DNA from: Anaerolineales bacterium
GTDB taxonomy: Bacteria; Chloroflexota; Anaerolineae; 4572-78; J111
Assembly: GCA_015075405.1 (NCBI GenBank)
Contig: JABTUK010000002.1
Coordinates: forward strand, 1,860,001 to 1,924,000
Reading direction: 5' to 3'
DNA length: 64,000 nucleotides
Shown here piece by piece: positions 1-7,907 of the stretch. The translations under genes were made by a program, and so were the position numbers. The notes under the pieces were generated by a model. It did not search any database, was not told the origin of the DNA, and saw only the letters and a program-made list of their open reading frames with translations. Each line of letters starts with the position of its first letter. Positions within the stretch are counted from its first letter, which is position 1.

Positions 1-1
1 G

Positions 2-211
2 GCCCTCTTCGAGGCGATTGGGCGGGCTAACGATACCCGCCTGCGGAGCCACGAACTGGTCCCGGCCTCTCCGCATTGGCCGGGTCGCTGGATAGGCCGC
101 CAGACTTTTTCAGCCATTCCACCGCTGCTCATTCCGTACCTGGAACTGGCCTCGATTCTGCATATCGGCCAACAAACCCACTTTGGCTGTGGAACCTTTA
201 TCCTTACCTGA
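2..211 (+). CDS. cas6: C-terminal end of a Cas6-type CRISPR endoribonuclease (partial)
   Basis: An open frame enters from the left edge and stops with TGA at 209-211, giving 69 residues. The end of the protein reads like the C-terminal RAMP fold of Cas6: a hydrophobic segment LIPYLELASILHIG followed by the Gly-rich stretch QQTHFGCGTFIL, which matches the 'LHIGKxTxFGxGxY' pattern seen in CRISPR pre-crRNA-processing Cas6 proteins. Cas6 cuts CRISPR transcripts into guide RNAs; its catalytic residues would lie outside this fragment. The stop is one base before the ATG of the addB-like gene, so the two are probably co-transcribed. No CRISPR array is visible in the window. The call rests on one motif region, so another RAMP-fold protein is possible. 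Confidence 0.68.
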   Translation, partial: ALFEAIGRANDTRLRSHELVPASPHWPGRWIGRQTFSAIPPLLIPYLELASILHIGQQTHFGCGTFILT

Positions 212-212
212 C

Positions 213-3200
213 ATGGCTGCCCATCTTTACCTCGCTCCCGCCGGTTACGGCAAAACCGCTTATGTCCTTGAGCGTATCCGTCAGGCTCGCGCTGCTGATC
301 CGCTTGCCCCCATCACCGTCATCCTGTCCAACCAACCCCAGGTGGATGCCTTTCGCCGCCGTCTGAGTGACGGCGGCGGGGCGTTGGGGGTGAGCCTGGG
401 CACATTTTACAGCCTTTACGCCGAAGTGCTGGCCTGGGCCGGTCAGCCGGCGCCGCGCCTGCCGGAGCCGGTGCAGTATCGCCTCTTGCGCACCATTGTG
501 CTGCGCCTGACGGATGAAGGCCGCCTGGCCTACTATGCCCCGCTGCGCGACAAACCCGGTTTTGTGACCGCGCTGCGAGTCTTGATCGAAGAACTCAAGC
601 GCGCCCGCATCCGTCGCGACGACTTCCGGCTGGCCATGAACAGCCTACCCCAATCTGACCCCCGCCTGTTGGAACTTTCTGAGATTTACGCCGCTTACCA
701 GGATTGGCTGCTGGATAACGGCTGGGTAGACCTCGAAGGCCAGGGCTGGCTGGCCGCCCTGGCCCTGGAACGCCAGCCCAACCTGGGCCGCCACCTGCGC
801 CTGCTCCTCGTAGACGGCTTCGACGAGTTCAACCCCACCCAATTAGAAGTTCTCAAGTTTCTCTCCCAACGCGCCAGCGAGACTATTATTACCCTGACGG
901 GTGTTTCAACGTTGAACGTTAAAACCCAGACGCGTCCCGTTCTCCGCCGCTTCACCCGCGCCCTGCAAACTGTCAGCCAGGCGCTTGCCCTTGAGCCAGA
1001 GCCACTCCCGGCGTCACCCTCTCCCTCCATTGCCCCTGCTCTGGCCTATCTGGAAGCCAACCTGTTTGAAGTATCTGCCCAAACTCCGCCCCCCACCCCT
1101 GAGTCTCAATCCCCGTCTACCGTCTACCGTCTACCGTCTACCATTACTTTTCTGGAAACCCAAAATCGCACCGAAGAAGCCCGCGCCGCGCTGCGCTGGC
1201 TGAAAGCTCGCCTGGTCCGCGATGAGCTGCTGCCCAACGAAGTGGCGCTCATCGCCCGTGACCTGGCCCCCTATCGCCCGTACATCGAAGAAATCGCCGC
1301 CGAATTTGGCCTGACCTTGCACTGGCGCGAAGGCTTGAGCCTGGCCACCAACCCGGCGATTGCCGCCCTGGTCTCGCTACTGGCCTTGCCCCTCAAAGCC
1401 GGCGCCGATGGCAACTGGTCTCGCCGCCCGGTCATTGACGCCTGGCGCAGCCCCTACTTCGAGAATCTGATCCCGGGTCTCACTCCCTCAGCCGCCGACC
1501 AGCTCGACATCGTTGCCCGGCGGGGGTTGGTGATGCAAGGGCTTGACCAGTGGCGGGGAGCGCTGCGCGTTCAAACGTTGAAACATTCAAACGTTGAAAT
1601 GCCCGCCGACGAAGATTTTCCCCCGCCCGATCAACTGACCCAGGCTGAAGCCGTAGCCCTGCAAGCCACTTTCGAAGCCTTCGTCGCTCGCCTGACCCCG
1701 CCATCGTGGGCCACCCTGCGCGAATTTGCCGCCTTTGTGGAAAATCTCATCGGCGACGACCCCGAATTAGAGAAGGCAGAAGGCGGAAAGATGAAGGATG
1801 AAAAGTTAACCTTCAACGACCCTCTTCTCCCCTCTGCCCCCCTGCCCCTCCGCTCCACTGCCCTCCCCGGTCTCGTCAATCGCGTCCGCGCCGCACCCAC
1901 TACCCGCTCTCGAGACCTGGCCGCCCTGCGCGCCTTCAAAGATGTGCTCCGGGGATTGGTTCTGACCGGGTCGTTCTTTGTAACCCCTGGACAAACCGCT
2001 GAGAGTGAATTGATGGCTTACGAACTCTTCTACGCCGAATTGGCCGGCGCGGTTGAAGGAGCCGCGTATTACCTGCCCCCGCCTGAACCGCTTCAGGCGG
2101 CCATACCGGTGCTGTCGGTGGTGAACGGCCGCGGCCTGTCCTTTCGGGCTGTGGCTCTCATCGGCCTGGCCGAAGGCGACTTTCCGCGAGCCGAACGGGA
2201 AGACATTTTGCTGCGGGAAGAAGATCGCCCGGCCCTGCGCCAGGTTGGCCTGACCGGCCTAGAAACTCGGTTGCGCGGCGACGAAATCAGCCTGTTTTAT
2301 CAGGCCATGACCCGCGCCCGCGAAAAGTTACTGCTCTGCCGCCCCTACCTGGCCGACGATGGGCAGACCTGGGAACCGTCCCCCTATTGGGCCGAAATGC
2401 GCCGGCTGGCCGCCGATGCGCCGCTGCGGCGCCTGCGCCCGGAAGACCCGCTGCCCTGGAGCGAAGTCGCCTCGCCGCCGGAATTGGCCGGGGCGCTGGC
2501 CCTGCTGGGCCTGGCCGATTTTGAGCTGCTGCCGCACTGGTCAAGCCTGGCGACAGCCCGGCTGTGGCACGGAGCGACGGTGCTCCAAGCCAGACTGGCC
2601 GTCGAGCCGGAAGGCCCCTTTGAAGGCGACCTGTCCGATCTGGCGGATCGCCTGGCCATGGTTTACGGCCCCGACCACATTTGGAGCGCCAGTCGCCTGG
2701 AAGCTTACGGCCTGTGCCCGCACCATTTTTGGCTGGGTCAGGACCTGGCCCTGGAATCGCGCCAGCCGCCGGCGGAGGGCTACGATGTTTTTATCCTGGG
2801 CAGCATGTACCACGAAATCCTGGAAGAAGTCTACCGGCAAACCGGCCCACAGGCCAACGGCGAACATTTGCTGGCGCTACTGCCGGCCGTGGCCCAAAAG
2901 GTTTTTGACGAAGCCCCTCGCGTCTATGGTTTCCGCCCCACCGCCTTGTGGCAGATGCAGCGGCGCGAACTAGAGCGAATCATGGCCAATACCCTGGTCG
3001 CCCTGGCCGAAGCCACACAGAACAGCACCCCGTTGGCTCAGGAACAAATTTTTGGCATGCGCGATCAGCCGCCCCTGGTGGTCCAGCGTAACGGCGACGA
3101 GTTCCGGCTGCGCGGTTTCATTGACCGGGTTGATCAGGACGCCGCCGGCCGCCTCTGCCTGATTGATTATAAATCCGGCTCGACTCCCATCACCGTCCGT

Positions 3201-3521
3201 GATCTGGTCGAAGGGCGGCGGCTGCAAATTGCCTTGTACGCCCTGGCTGCCCGCGACGCCCTGGCTTTGGGCGAGGTGGCCGATGGCTTTTACTGGCACA
3301 TTGGCTCCACCCGGGCCGGCTCCGCTAAGGCCAGCAGCCTCAAACTGGCTGACTTCGAGGGGGGCGTCGAAGGCGCTTTAGCCACAGCCCTGGCCCATAC
3401 CTTCAACCACATCACCGGGGTGCGGGCTGGCTATTTCCCGCCCGTCCCACCGCCGGCCGGCTGTCCGAGTCACTGTCCGGGGGCCAGTTTTTGCTGGCGA
3501 TATGAGGCGAAGGGGTGGTAA
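213..3521 (+). CDS. addB: AddB/RexB-like ATP-dependent nuclease subunit
   Basis: About 1102 residues, close to the usual AddB size. A Walker A (APAGYGKT, residues 9-15 region) opens the protein. The middle has the UvrD/RecC-like signature GLSFRAVALIGLAEGDFPR, where AddB proteins carry 'lGlxEGxFP'. The C-terminal PD-(D/E)XK nuclease shows GFIDRVD near residue 969 and LIDYKSG near 984. A cysteine near 834 (YGLCPHH) and the terminal cluster CPSHCPGASFC near 1084-1094 could form the AddB-type 4Fe-4S staple. With AddA it should resect double-strand breaks for recombination. I chose ATG 213, one base after the cas6 stop; a TTG at 183 would overlap cas6 by 29 bases. The frame contains several low-complexity word repeats (see the repeats at 1113, 1570 and 1768). 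Confidence 0.85.
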   Translation: MAAHLYLAPAGYGKTAYVLERIRQARAADPLAPITVILSNQPQVDAFRRRLSDGGGALGVSLGTFYSLYAEVLAWAGQPAPRLPEPVQYRLLRTIVLRLTDEGRLAYYAPLRDKPGFVTALRVLIEELKRARIRRDDFRLAMNSLPQSDPRLLELSEIYAAYQDWLLDNGWVDLEGQGWLAALALERQPNLGRHLRLLLVDGFDEFNPTQLEVLKFLSQRASETIITLTGVSTLNVKTQTRPVLRRFTRALQTVSQALALEPEPLPASPSPSIAPALAYLEANLFEVSAQTPPPTPESQSPSTVYRLPSTITFLETQNRTEEARAALRWLKARLVRDELLPNEVALIARDLAPYRPYIEEIAAEFGLTLHWREGLSLATNPAIAALVSLLALPLKAGADGNWSRRPVIDAWRSPYFENLIPGLTPSAADQLDIVARRGLVMQGLDQWRGALRVQTLKHSNVEMPADEDFPPPDQLTQAEAVALQATFEAFVARLTPPSWATLREFAAFVENLIGDDPELEKAEGGKMKDEKLTFNDPLLPSAPLPLRSTALPGLVNRVRAAPTTRSRDLAALRAFKDVLRGLVLTGSFFVTPGQTAESELMAYELFYAELAGAVEGAAYYLPPPEPLQAAIPVLSVVNGRGLSFRAVALIGLAEGDFPRAEREDILLREEDRPALRQVGLTGLETRLRGDEISLFYQAMTRAREKLLLCRPYLADDGQTWEPSPYWAEMRRLAADAPLRRLRPEDPLPWSEVASPPELAGALALLGLADFELLPHWSSLATARLWHGATVLQARLAVEPEGPFEGDLSDLADRLAMVYGPDHIWSASRLEAYGLCPHHFWLGQDLALESRQPPAEGYDVFILGSMYHEILEEVYRQTGPQANGEHLLALLPAVAQKVFDEAPRVYGFRPTALWQMQRRELERIMANTLVALAEATQNSTPLAQEQIFGMRDQPPLVVQRNGDEFRLRGFIDRVDQDAAGRLCLIDYKSGSTPITVRDLVEGRRLQIALYALAARDALALGEVADGFYWHIGSTRAGSAKASSLKLADFEGGVEGALATALAHTFNHITGVRAGYFPPVPPPAGCPSHCPGASFCWRYEAKGW
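1113..1142. repeat. Heptamer array CCGTCTA x4 inside addB
   Basis: Four exact head-to-tail copies of CCGTCTA occupy 1113-1140, followed by CC. The array is read through in frame and encodes a short Pro/Ser/Tyr-rich linker between the helicase-like N-terminal part and the next conserved block. It looks like one arm of the word-array hairpins that occur between genes elsewhere in the window, without the matching opposite arm. Confidence 0.85.
1570..1598. repeat. TTCAAACGTTGAA word pair inside addB
   Basis: The self-complementary word TTCAAACGTTGAA occurs twice, separated by ACA, and encodes a short linker in AddB. A similar word (TTTCAACGTTGAACGTT) lies at about 904-920 in the same gene. Both are read through in frame. 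Confidence 0.7.
1768..1862. repeat. Word-array hairpin inside addB
   Basis: A purine-rich arm (GAAGGCAGAAGGCGGAAAG) is followed by a pyrimidine-rich arm (CTCTGCCCCCCTGCCCCTCC). The stretch encodes a charged, then Pro/Leu-rich insert in AddB ahead of the conserved 'LPGLVNRVRA' segment. Architecture as in the intergenic word-array hairpins. Confidence 0.5.
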
Positions 3522-3531
3522 CTCAGCTCAC

Positions 3532-3560
3532 TTGACGATGGTTTGGGAAATAGGTAAGAT
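3532..3560 (+). promoter_or_regulatory. Sigma-70-type promoter of the first PIN toxin-antitoxin pair
   Basis: TTGACG (3532-3537), a 17-bp spacer and TAAGAT (3555-3560). Transcription would start near 3567, upstream of the strong site AAGGAG before the ATG at 3590. It starts just after the addB stop and gives the pair its own promoter inside the add cluster. Confidence 0.65.
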
Positions 3561-3589
3561 AGCTATATGGTCAAGAAGGAGATGCTACG

Positions 3590-3868
3590 ATGATTATTAC
3601 TCTTGAATTGTCACCCGAAGTGGAGGCACAGTTGCGGGTGGGGATAGCCACGCATGATACTGAGAGTATTCGCCAATTGTTAGTACAGGCATTTAGCCCG
3701 ACTATCGAAAAACTGCTTCAGCAGGACACCGATCAACTCGACTATCAAGCTTTTGAATCAATTGCCGATCAATTAGCCGACGAATTGATTGGGGGCATCG
3801 AGCCAAATATGCCTCTGCTGTCAGATTATGCGGTTAGCCGCGCTAGTATTTATGAGGATCATCCCTAA
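3590..3868 (+). CDS. Putative antitoxin paired with a PIN-domain toxin
   Basis: A 92-residue acidic protein immediately upstream of a PIN-domain gene (2-base gap), preceded by the ribosome-binding site AAGGAG. The N-terminus (MIITLELSPEVEAQLR) has the alternating pattern of a short DNA-binding beta strand plus helix, as in ribbon-helix-helix antitoxins. The rest is helical and acidic, suited to wrapping a toxin. I do not recognise a named family from sequence alone. The functional assignment comes mainly from gene order and size: it would neutralise the downstream nuclease and probably autoregulate the pair. Confidence 0.6.
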   Translation: MIITLELSPEVEAQLRVGIATHDTESIRQLLVQAFSPTIEKLLQQDTDQLDYQAFESIADQLADELIGGIEPNMPLLSDYAVSRASIYEDHP

Positions 3869-3870
3869 CC

Positions 3871-4314
3871 GTGATTTACCTCGTAGACACGAATGTACTG
3901 TTACGCTTCGCCGATCGGACTCATCCCCTCCATTCCCTTGCTCGAACCGCTGTGCGAAAATTGCGCGATGACGCCCATCAGTTGCGCATCACTCCACAGA
4001 ATTGTGTTGAGTTTTGGAATGTTGTTACCCGCCCCACTACCAAAAATGGATTTGGGTTGACCCCCGCTGTTGCAGATCGTTTGTTACACCTTGTTGAATA
4101 TCTTTTTCCATTACTGGCCAACACCCCCACCCTCTACCCTGAATGGCGTCAAATCGTCGTTGAGTTTAATGTGTCAGGTGTTCAAGTCCATGACGCTCGT
4201 CTTGTCGCTGCGATGAAGGTTTATGGCGTAACCCATCTCCTCACTTTTAACACCAGTGACTTCATTCGCTATAACCGGGTGGGAATTGTGGCTGTAGATC
4301 CGACAACGGTCTGA
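3871..4314 (+). CDS. vapC: PIN-domain ribonuclease, VapC-type toxin
   Basis: 147 residues with the PIN acidic residues in order: VDTN (Asp6), NCVEFWN (a Glu near 47), VHDARLVA (an Asp near 107) and NTSDF (a final Asp). VapC toxins cut RNA with Mg2+ held by such a cluster. It starts with GTG at 3871, two bases after the antitoxin stop, and ends four bases before addA, so transcription from the toxin promoter may continue into addA. The pair sits between the two subunit genes of a recombination nuclease, an unusual location suggesting insertion into an addBA operon. Confidence 0.85.
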   Translation: MIYLVDTNVLLRFADRTHPLHSLARTAVRKLRDDAHQLRITPQNCVEFWNVVTRPTTKNGFGLTPAVADRLLHLVEYLFPLLANTPTLYPEWRQIVVEFNVSGVQVHDARLVAAMKVYGVTHLLTFNTSDFIRYNRVGIVAVDPTTV

Positions 4315-4318
4315 GCCG

Positions 4319-7300
4319 ATGCAGGATTCCCTCTCCATCCTCTCTCTCTTCCCCCTCACCGACGAGCAGCGCACTGCCTCAACCACCGGTGAAGTAGCTG
4401 TTTCGGTTACGGCGGGGGCGGGTTCCGGCAAAACCCGGACGCTGGTCGGGCGCTACCTGGCCTTGCTGGAAGCTGGCCTGCCGCTGCGCTCGCTGCTGGC
4501 TATCACCTTCACCGATAAAGCGGCCCGCGAGATGCGCAACCGCATTCGGGCCGAAATCACCCGCTGGCTGGAGCGGTGTCCTGCCACCAGCCGGGAGCAA
4601 TGGCAGGAAGCTTTTAGCGCCCTCGACGCCGCCCGAATCAGCACTATCCACAGCCTGTGCGCCATCATTCTGCGGACGCACCCCGCCGAAACCGGCCTCG
4701 ATCCCGGCTTTGTGGTGCTGGACGAAGGCCAGAGCGCCCTTTGGCGCGCCCGCGCCGTCGAGGCCGGGCTGGCCTGGGCTACCACCGACCCGGAAGCGGC
4801 CCAACTTTTTAGCCTGTGGTCCGAAGCCCAACTACGCAGTTTGCTGACCCATTTACTGGAAAACCGATTGGATGCCATCCAGGCCCTGGCCGTTCTACCG
4901 GCTAACCCTTTGTCGTTATGGGGCGCAGTTCTGGAGCAGTGGTTCACCGCTCAGCTATCCACACCGGGCTGGCAGTCAGCCCTGGCAACACTAGCCGAGT
5001 TAAGCAGCTCTAATGAATCGGACAAGCTGGAACTGGCCCGCCGGGAAGTTCTGGCCTGTTGGGCCGAGGCGCAGCAAGCGCAAACGACGCAAGATTGGGA
5101 TGCCCTATACCCTGCGCTGCTGGCCCTGCGTAAAGCCGTTTCGACCGGCGGGGTCAAAGGCAACTGGGCGCCCGACGATTTGACGGCAGTGCGAGAAGCG
5201 ATGGCCCTGCTGCGCGATCATTTTGACAACGTGGTGAGCGGGCTGGTAGACGCCAAAAAACCATGCCGCTGGGCGCTGGACCGGCAGGCGGCGGAACGGC
5301 TGCCGGTGGTTCGCCGCCTGTTTGAACAAACCCAGGCCATTTACCAGGGCTACAAAAATGAAGCCCAATCGCTGGATTTTGATGATTTGGAGCAACTGGC
5401 CGCCCAACTCCTGGTCGGCAACACTGCCGTGCGCGCTCGTTGGCAGCGCGAAATCAACGCCATCCTGCTGGTGGACGAGTTTCAGGATACCAATCAACGC
5501 CAGCGAGAGATTGTCTATGCCCTGGCCGGGTTTGAGGAGGCGAGAAGACGAGGAGGCGAAGAGGCGAAGAGGCGAAGAGGCGAGGAAAAGAAGACTATAG
5601 AATCTGTCGCCTCCTCGCCTCACGCGCCCTCGCCTCATCCCTCCGCCTCCTCACCTCACGAGTCATCGCCTCACCCCCCCGCCTCCTCGCCTCACGCGCC
5701 CTCTCCTCACTCTCCCGCTTCCCTCTTTGTGGTGGGCGATGCCAAACAGTCCATCTACCGCTTTCGCGGCGCGGATGTGACCGTTTTTCGCCAGGTGCAG
5801 GCCGATATTAAAGCCGCCGGAGGCGCGCTGATCAACTTTGATTTGACCTTTCGGGCGCACAAGACCCTGGTGGAATTGACCAACAACCTGCTGGCCCCCC
5901 TTATGCCCGCTGCCGATGACCCGGCCCGGCCCTACGAAGTGCCCTTTACCCCGCTCCTGGCCCATCGCCCACAATCACGCGAACAGATCCGTCCGCCATA
6001 CCTGGAATTTCAATTGGGTCTGGGTGAGAACAAGGAGACGGGACGACATGCAGCGGCGGCTGGCCTGGCTGAGCGGCTGCGCGAGTTACAAGCCGGCGGT
6101 CAAATCGAGTGGCAAGACGTGGCTTTGCTGTTTCGGGCCAGCACCGCCTTCGGCGTCTACGAAGACGCCCTGGAGCAGGCCGGCATCCCCTTTGTGACCA
6201 TTGCCGGGCGCGGCTTTTATGATCGCCCCGAAATCCGCGATTTGCTCAATGCGCTGGCCGCCCTGGCCGACCCCACCGATGACCTGGCTATGGCCGGATT
6301 GCTGCGTTCGCCCGCCATTGGTCTGAGCGACAGCGCGATTTACCGGCTGCGCTGGTCCAGATCAGGGACACGTCGGTCCTTTTGGTCAGCCCTGCGCCGC
6401 GAGAGTGTGTTGGCCGATTTGCCGGAGGGGGATCGTGACCGGGCTGATTTTGCCCGGCAGCTTATCGCCGATTTGCATGCCCAAGCCGGGCGGGTATCGG
6501 TGGCCCAACTGCTCAAGGCGTTTCTGGATGCGACCCACTACCGGGCTATCTTGCGCCTGGTCACTGGCGGCGAACGGCTGCGCCGCAATGTGGACAAGCT
6601 GCTGGCCGACGCTCACCGCAGTGAATTGGTCAGTATCCCGGCCTTCTTGGAATATCTCGCTGCGCTGGGGGATGTGGGCGTCCGCGAGAGTGAAGCTCCC
6701 ACCGAGGCCGGCGGGGCGGTGCAGTTGATGACCATCCACAAGGCCAAAGGGCTGGAATTTCCGGTGGTGGTGTTGGCCGACGCCGGGTACACCGGCGGAT
6801 TTCGCGCCGCGCCATTTTACCTGGATCAGGACTTAGGCTTGCTGCTCAATCCCTCCGGCGACGAGAGCCAGCCAGCCGCCTTTCGTTTGGCCGCCTGGCG
6901 GGAAGCGCAACAGGAAGCGGCTGAAGAGAAACGGCTGCTTTATGTGGCAGCCACGCGGGCTATGGAAAAATTCATCGTCTCCGGCAACGTTACGGTAAGC
7001 ACGGCCAAGACTCACCCCGGCCGGCTGATGTTCAGTGGCTGGTTGAAGCAACTGGCCGAAGTTGTCGGCTTGAACGAAACTCACCTTTCCGAAACTCCAC
7101 TGGCGGCCCAAACCATTCCCCTGGCCTGGGCCGGCGGCGCAGCTATCTGCACCGTTCACCCGCCCCTCTCCTATTCTCATTTCCAACCCCCAACCCCTGA
7201 CTCCCAGCCCCTGACCCCTGACCCCGACTTCCTTGACCTGTTAGCTCCTCTCACCGTCGCGGCCAGCCCGGAATTGGATGCCAAACTCAAAGAACGCGAA

Positions 7301-7852
7301 AGCGATCCGCCCCCCCGAGTCTGGCGGGTTGTGCCGGATACCCAGTATGACGTGCCGGCCTGGGTCGTTGGCAGCCTGACTCATGCGGCGCTGCGTCACT
7401 GGCGCTTTCCTGACGATGACACGTTTGCCAGATTTTTGCGCCCCTTTGCCCTGGAAGCCGGCCTGACCGACCCGGCCAGCATTGATACAGCCTTGCAGCG
7501 AGTCACCCGCCTGCTCAACCGCTTTCAGCGTCATCCCTTATACGCCGAATTGACCGCCGCCGAGCGCCACCACGAATTACCCTATGCCTTGACCCTGGAC
7601 GGCCAGATGGTGAGCGGGATCATTGATCTGTTGTATCGGGCGCCCCCCTCCGCGCCCTGGACAATTGCCGAATTTAAAACAGACCGGCTGGCTGAAGAGA
7701 CTGATCTGCCAGCTTACGCCCGGCAGCAGGGTTATCTGCGGCAGGTTGAGACCTATCAACAGGCCATCACCCAACAACTCGGCGCTGCGCCTCAAGTTTT
7801 GATGGTCTTCTTGAATGTGGGGCAATCGGTTCAAGTGCTAAGACTTGGCTAA
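4319..7852 (+). CDS. addA: AddA-like helicase-nuclease subunit
   Basis: 1177 residues, the usual AddA size. UvrD/Rep superfamily 1 motifs appear in order: Q motif with Gln17, Walker A AGAGSGKT (32-39), Ia AITFTDKAAREM, II DEFQDTN near 386, III VVGDAKQSIYRFRG near 471, V MTIHKAKGLEF near 804, VI RLLYVAATRA near 871. The C-terminal nuclease has SGIIDLLY near 1099 and IAEFKTDR near 1116, giving the D...ExK triad. Together with AddB it would unwind and digest broken DNA ends before RecA loading. A ~65-residue Ser/Pro/His- and Arg/Glu-rich insert lies between motifs II and III and is encoded by a word-array hairpin (5533-5725). A second Pro-rich insert lies at 7182-7227. Confidence 0.9.
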   Translation: MQDSLSILSLFPLTDEQRTASTTGEVAVSVTAGAGSGKTRTLVGRYLALLEAGLPLRSLLAITFTDKAAREMRNRIRAEITRWLERCPATSREQWQEAFSALDAARISTIHSLCAIILRTHPAETGLDPGFVVLDEGQSALWRARAVEAGLAWATTDPEAAQLFSLWSEAQLRSLLTHLLENRLDAIQALAVLPANPLSLWGAVLEQWFTAQLSTPGWQSALATLAELSSSNESDKLELARREVLACWAEAQQAQTTQDWDALYPALLALRKAVSTGGVKGNWAPDDLTAVREAMALLRDHFDNVVSGLVDAKKPCRWALDRQAAERLPVVRRLFEQTQAIYQGYKNEAQSLDFDDLEQLAAQLLVGNTAVRARWQREINAILLVDEFQDTNQRQREIVYALAGFEEARRRGGEEAKRRRGEEKKTIESVASSPHAPSPHPSASSPHESSPHPPASSPHAPSPHSPASLFVVGDAKQSIYRFRGADVTVFRQVQADIKAAGGALINFDLTFRAHKTLVELTNNLLAPLMPAADDPARPYEVPFTPLLAHRPQSREQIRPPYLEFQLGLGENKETGRHAAAAGLAERLRELQAGGQIEWQDVALLFRASTAFGVYEDALEQAGIPFVTIAGRGFYDRPEIRDLLNALAALADPTDDLAMAGLLRSPAIGLSDSAIYRLRWSRSGTRRSFWSALRRESVLADLPEGDRDRADFARQLIADLHAQAGRVSVAQLLKAFLDATHYRAILRLVTGGERLRRNVDKLLADAHRSELVSIPAFLEYLAALGDVGVRESEAPTEAGGAVQLMTIHKAKGLEFPVVVLADAGYTGGFRAAPFYLDQDLGLLLNPSGDESQPAAFRLAAWREAQQEAAEEKRLLYVAATRAMEKFIVSGNVTVSTAKTHPGRLMFSGWLKQLAEVVGLNETHLSETPLAAQTIPLAWAGGAAICTVHPPLSYSHFQPPTPDSQPLTPDPDFLDLLAPLTVAASPELDAKLKERESDPPPRVWRVVPDTQYDVPAWVVGSLTHAALRHWRFPDDDTFARFLRPFALEAGLTDPASIDTALQRVTRLLNRFQRHPLYAELTAAERHHELPYALTLDGQMVSGIIDLLYRAPPSAPWTIAEFKTDRLAEETDLPAYARQQGYLRQVETYQQAITQQLGAAPQVLMVFLNVGQSVQVLRLG
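5533..5725. repeat. Large word-array hairpin inside addA (word GAGGCGAA)
   Basis: Left arm: repeated GAGGCGAAGAGGCGAA. Right arm: repeated CTCGCCTCA/CGCCTCCTC. It is an inverted array of about 190 bp inserted in frame between helicase motifs II and III. The same word family forms the intergenic hairpin at 43920-44002, so the element is mobile or repeatedly generated rather than part of the AddA fold. Confidence 0.85.
7182..7227. repeat. CCCCTGA word array inside addA
   Basis: Degenerate copies of CCCCTGA/CCCAACC encode a Pro/Thr/Asp-rich linker between helicase and nuclease parts of AddA. Only one arm of the typical hairpin is seen. Confidence 0.6.
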
Positions 7853-7907
7853 GCCGGATGGTGTTGATTTAGGCGCATCGGCGGAAGGTTAGGATAATCT
7901 GTAGCAG

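Noticed and set aside
1113-1142. CRISPR-like repeat near the cas6 fragment
   Set aside because: Head-to-tail heptamers with no spacers, inside the addB reading frame.
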